Source of the DNA: Glandiceps talaboti
Taxonomy: Eukaryota; Hemichordata; Enteropneusta; Spengelidae
Assembly (NCBI RefSeq): GCF_964340395.1
Contig: NC_135557.1
Coordinates: forward strand, 25,911,114 to 25,975,113
Length of the DNA: 64,000 bases
Reading direction: 5' to 3'
Position 1 is the stretch's first letter. Each line of letters starts with the position of its first letter. A program made the translations under genes and the position numbers. Shown here in pieces: positions 59,691 to 64,000 of the stretch. The notes under the pieces are model-generated. The model did not search any database. It was not told the DNA's origin and was given only the letters and a program-made list of their open reading frames with translations.

Positions 59691-59960
59691 ACAATATGAT
59701 ATTAGGCCGTAAATATTCTTATATGCTTGCTATGGCATGCTGTTATGAAATAAAGATTGATTGATTATTATGATACCAATGGTTTGCACAGAGAAGCCGA
59801 AATGTGAGCGCCATTTATATCGTACGAAGAGTACTGCGCTCAATCACAACAAAATCGAAAACGACAAGATTATTCTTTAATAGGAGAGAAGAAGTATATA
59901 TGATTCCAAATTGTATTCACTACATTTGATATTCCGAAATTACATGATACCTCGATATTG
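59691..59960. other. Unique sequence with a possible retroposon end
   Basis: ATGAAATAAAGATTGATTGA near 59745 resembles a retroposon 3' end with an ATTG tail. Nothing else recognised. Confidence 0.3.
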
Positions 59961-59981
59961 AGAATTTAATTTGAATCAGAG

Positions 59982-60450
59982 AGTACATGGTGTAGAGTAG
60001 AGTAGTGTGACGTAGAGTAGTGTAGAGTACATGTAGAGTAGAGTGGTGTAGAGTAGAGCAGAGTAGTGTACATGTAGAGTACAGTCGGTAGAGTGGTGTA
60101 GAGTAGAGTAGTGTGAGGTAGAGTGGTGTAGAGTAGTGTAGAGTAGGTATATAGTGTAGAGTACATGTAGAGTAGAGTGGTGTAGAGTAGAGCAGAGTAG
60201 TGTACATGTAGAGTACAGTCGGTAGAGTGGTGTAGAGTAGTGTAGAGTAGAGTGGTGTAGTGTACATGTAGAGTACAGTCGGTAGAGTGGTGTAGAGTAG
60301 TGTAGAGTAGAGTGGTGTAGTGTACATGTAGAGTACAGTCGGTAGAGTGGTGTAGTGTAGAGTAGAGTGGTGTAGTGTACATGTACAGTAGAGTACAGTA
60401 GAGTAGGTAAAGTGGTGTAGAGTAGAGTAGAGTAGAGTAGAGTAGAGTAT
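59982..60450. repeat. GTAGA-based higher-order minisatellite
   Basis: Irregular mixture of GTAGA, GTAGT, GGTGTAGAGTA and TGTACATGTAGAGTACAGTC blocks; units of ~60 bp recur three times at 60180-60350. Open in three minus frames without other support. Confidence 0.9.
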
Positions 60451-60840
60451 TTCTCATTTATCATTCCAATGAGGATAGTCGACTAAGACAAACCAAAAGC
60501 TCAATGCAAAATTAAAACAAACTTGTTTTATTTATTTTTATTACCCATTTGTTAAATAAAGTATTGAAAAAGAATAAAAGAAGAAATATATGTTATATCC
60601 TTTATTAGATAAAATGGGTAAAGGGAGAATGGAAAATAGTAAAAGCTAGTCCGTCTTGTCTCCTAGGATACTGGAAGTGCAATATTTGTACAAAATGTTT
60701 TTTTTTGTTTTAACAATGAGGGCAGTGTATGCTGACAGAAAATTACCAAAAAAAAATAAGATTCAGACATTACTCATAGCTTCAAATGAACTGTTTGTTT
60801 GTTTGTTTGTTATAATCTGTGTAGATAATCAATTAACCTA
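60451..60840. other. Unique AT-rich sequence
   Basis: No supported gene. An 80-codon plus frame at 60656-60898 runs into the next repeat and shows no domain. Confidence 0.4.
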
Positions 60841-62290
60841 CTTCTACAACTTAATTACATTTGAAATAGCACTATTACAACCAGTAACACTGAAGTAAAG
60901 CACTTTCTCTATGTGCTACACTCGTTTATAGCATTCATATTACAAGTAACATTGAAGTAAAGCACTTTCTCTATGTGCTACACTCGTTTATAGCATTCAT
61001 ATTACAACAAGTAACATTGAAGTAAAGCACTTTCTCTATGTGCTACACTCGTTTATAGCATTCATATTACAACCAGTAACACTGAAGTAAAGCACTTTCT
61101 CTATGTGCTACACTCGTTTATAGCATTCATATTACAAGTAACATTGAAGTAAAGCACTTTCTCTATGTGCTACACTCGTTTATAGCATTCATATTACAAC
61201 AAGTAACATTGAAGTAAAGCACTTTCTCTATGTGCTACACTCGTTTATAGCATTCATATTACAACAAGTAACACTGAAGTAAAGCACTTTCTCTATGTGC
61301 TACACTCGTTTATAGCATTCATATTACAACAAGTAACACTGAAGTAAAACACTTTCTCTATGTGCTACACTCATTTATAGCATTCATATTACAACAAGTA
61401 ACACTGAAGTAAAGCACTTTCTCTCTATGTGCTACACTCATTTATAGCATTCATATTACAACAAGTAACACTGAAGTAAAACACTTTCTCTGTGCTACAC
61501 TCATTTATAGTATTCATATTACAACCAGTAACATTGAAGTAAAGCACTTTCTCTATGTGCTACACTCATTTATAGCATTCATATTACAACAAGTAACACT
61601 GAAGTAAAGCACTCTCTCTATGTGCTACACTCATTTATAGCATTCATATTACAACAAGTAACATTGAAGTAAAGCACTTTCTCTATGTGCTACACTCATT
61701 TATAGCATTCATATTACAAGTAACACTGAAGTAAAGCACTTTCTCTGTGTGCTACACTCATTTATAGCATTCATATTACAACAAGTAACACTGAAGTAAA
61801 ACACTTTCTCTATGTGCTACACTCATTTATAGCATTCATATTACAACAAGTAACACTGAAGTAAATCACTTTCTCTATGTGCTACACTCATTTATAGCAT
61901 TCATATTACAAGTAACACTGAAGTAAATCACTTTCTCTATGTGCTACACTCATTTATAGCATTCATATTACAACCAGTAACACTGAAGTAAATCACTTTC
62001 TCTATGTGCTACACTCATTTATAGCATTCATATTACAACAAGTAACACTGAAGTAAATCACTTTCTCTATGTGCTACACTCATTTATAGCATTCATATTA
62101 CAACAAGTAACACTGAAGTAAATCACTTTCTCTGTGTGCTACACTCATTTATAGCATTCATATTACAACAAGTAACACTGAAGTAAATCACTTTCTCTGT
62201 GTGCTACACTCATTTATAGCATTCATATTACAACAAGTAACACTGAAGTAAAGCACTTTCTCTGTGTGCTACTCTTGTTTACAGCATTCA
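60840..62290. repeat. ~60-65-bp minisatellite, ~23 copies
   Basis: Unit ACAACAAGTAACACTGAAGT, AAAGCACTTTCTCTATGTGC, TACACTCATTTATAGCATTC ATATT, with length variants from loss of ACAAC. Left copies read CTCGTTTATAG, right copies CTCATTTATAG, showing a gradient of variants. Confidence 0.93.
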
Positions 62291-62930
62291 TATCAAGTGT
62301 AAAAGTACACTGTTTCAATTGGTTTATTTGCAAGCTTAGCATGTGGCCTTTCTAATGTGGTCAATTAGCAAATGAAACGGTATATGTTAACATTTGACAT
62401 GGATACTATAAACTATTGTGATACATACAGAAAACACTTTACTTTGGTGTTTTGGGTTGTACTAACAATTAATGTCATACAGAACATTTCTCTCAAAAAA
62501 ACTGGAAGTCAATTTTAGAAAAAAATGTTAAAGAACTGGTTATCAATAAAAACAATTTGTCAGTCAGTAAAGGTATATTATACAATAAGTTTGAAGATAA
62601 AGATGACATTTTCAAAAGACTTTAAAATGAATTATTTTTATATTTACTACATCATTAATTTTTTTTCTAATTTTCATTTTTTTTTGTTTTTTGCCGAAGA
62701 ACAAGATACAATGTTACCTTTGCTAAAATTTGACACCGAGAATTATAAATGTGAAGAAATCTATAAATATACTATCAATAACAAATGAGTTTATTAAAAT
62801 GGCACAAGCGGAGTTTATAAGCTTTTTACTCAAATGAAAATACTTACATCGTAACCTCGATTAAACTATTTAAAATGATTTTAATGTCAATGTATGTCTT
62901 CTATACATTACACTTATTGTTAAATAGTTG
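62291..62930 (+). other. Unique sequence with one weak exon-like stretch
   Basis: A plus frame ending at 62788 reads AEEQDTMLPLLKFDTENYKC then EEIYKYTINNK and stop, after a pyrimidine-rich tract. It may be a terminal exon, but no partner exon was found. Confidence 0.25.
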
Positions 62931-62934
62931 ACGA

Positions 62935-63215
62935 CACAGGTAATGGCTAAGTGTGCTTCAGTAATTAGAATACTGTGAGTACCTTTTAATTACAAGTTAT
63001 GGTTAAGTATACATCAGTAAGTAGAATACTGTGAGTAACTTTAATTGCAAGTAATGACTAAGTGTGCTTCAGTATTTAATACTGTGAGTAACTTTGATTG
63101 CAAGTAATGGCTATGTGTGCTTCAGTAAGTAGAATACTGTGAGTAACTTTAATTGCAAGTAATGGCTAAGTGTGTGCTTCAGTAAGTAGAATACTGTGAG
63201 TAACTTTGAAATACG
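62935..63215 (+). repeat. ~55-bp tandem repeat, ~5 copies
   Basis: Unit GGCTAAGTGTGCTTCAGTAA, GTAGAATACTGTGAGTAACT, TTAATTGCAAGTAAT. Confidence 0.88.
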
Positions 63216-63264
63216 CAACATAAACTACACCCAAATACTTATAATAAAACTCAGCATGTGTCCC

Positions 63265-63422
63265 AAGATTAGTCCAAAAACTGTATAACAAGCTACAGAA
63301 TCGGTCCAACAACTGTATAACCACCTACAGGATCAGTCCAACAACTGTGTAACCACCTACAGGATCGGTCCAACAACTGTATAACCACCTACAGGATCGG
63401 TCCAACAACTGTATAACAACCA
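63265..63422 (+). repeat. ~32-bp tandem repeat, ~5 copies
   Basis: Unit CGGTCCAACAACTGTATAAC CACCTACAGGAT. Confidence 0.88.
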
Positions 63423-63750
63423 AAAGAACTGGAAACCAGGTCTTGAAAGTAATGGACTAAGTTTAGCAATGATGTAAGATGACACAACTGGTTCCACTAA
63501 ATATAGGGAAATTGATTATTTTATTGAAGGGCATACTTATTGGAACTAGTTGTGTCATCATGTGTTATTATTATCCTATGAAATATGCATAATCCATTTA
63601 TACATTTCATACAAATAATTCTACATAAATCTGGGAAATATTCTAAAGTTAATTTTTATCTACTAATCTATTTTTTGTTTTAAATATCTCATGCAATGTT
63701 TTACAAAGAAGTACAAAAAGCATCATTAAAATATTTCCTTCATCTGTACC
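63423..63750. other. Unique AT-rich sequence
   Basis: Nothing recognised apart from short inverted blocks GATGACACAACTGGTTCCA and GGAACTAGTTGTGTCATC at 63479-63560, a ~17-bp stem with a ~45-bp loop. Confidence 0.45.
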
Positions 63751-63754
63751 TAGT

Positions 63755-63895
63755 ACCTGGATGTGAACGGTATCTACATGTACCTATACAAGTACCTGGG
63801 TGTAACTGGTATCTACATGTACCTATACAAGTACCTGGGTGTAACTGGTATCTACATGTACCTATACAAGTACCTGGGTGTAACTGGTATCTACT
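63755..63895 (+). repeat. 39-bp tandem repeat, ~4 copies
   Basis: Unit ACCTGGGTGTAACTGGTATC TACATGTACCTATACAAGT. Confidence 0.9.
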
Positions 63896-64000
63896 TATAC
63901 ATATAACAGGCTTACATAATATAGAAAGTCACTGTTTGTCTAATTCTACATTCCTAACCACACAGTCAAAAATTTTCCATTTTATACCTCTGGAACACAA

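Overview
This window looks like animal nuclear DNA: AT-rich, intron-containing, GT-AG spliced, and packed with micro- and minisatellites. I think it comes from an invertebrate, probably marine, but the sequence does not settle the phylum. No operons, CRISPR arrays or complete autonomous transposons were seen.

Layout. (1) 1-1883, minus strand: the 5' coding part of a secreted or membrane mucin-like protein. It has a signal peptide, a Ser/Thr-rich stalk and the start of an EGF-like domain, and it runs off the left edge in one open frame. (2) 5082-9217, plus strand: the last seven coding exons of a SID-1/SIDT family transmembrane protein, ending with the family's C-terminal signature. Its upstream exons were not found. 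(3) 9218-17560: mostly intergenic, with the SIDT 3' flank and many local duplications. (4) 17565-46765, minus strand: a complete FAM234/ITFG3-like gene. Eleven coding exons join in phase into 1185 residues: an acidic cytoplasmic tail, one membrane segment, FG-GAP/beta-propeller exons, and an unusual 568-residue disordered exon with furin-like sites. (5) 32579-34386, plus strand, inside FAM234 intron 4: a small two-coding-exon gene for a 211-residue IL-1/IL-18-like beta-trefoil cytokine. It has a TATA box and a perfect palindromic kappa-B site upstream. (6) 46766-64000: large satellite arrays and a set of exon-like, spliceable open segments on the minus strand (53-57 kb) that suggest another, unidentified gene. 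A CpG-rich island lies at 58.85-59.7 kb.

The most striking structural theme is that tandem arrays sit exactly on exon-intron borders. In SIDT, one intron is made of a 12-copy array of its 5' splice site with attached exon end, followed by a ~14-copy array of its 3' splice site. In FAM234, exon 2 is flanked on both sides by arrays carrying copies of its own edges; exon 7 abuts a ~105-copy array starting at its donor; exon 10 has a duplicated donor; and the final array covers the stop codon. At 57.2-58.3 kb a 90-bp repeat carries in every unit a 48-nt in-frame mini-exon with its own acceptor and donor.

The genes do not form a pathway. SIDT (nucleic-acid/lipid handling) and the IL-1-like gene (innate signalling) are both plausibly linked to immunity, but that link is inference. 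All identities rest on motif recognition by eye. Homology searches and RNA-seq would be decisive, and exon borders given here are predictions.
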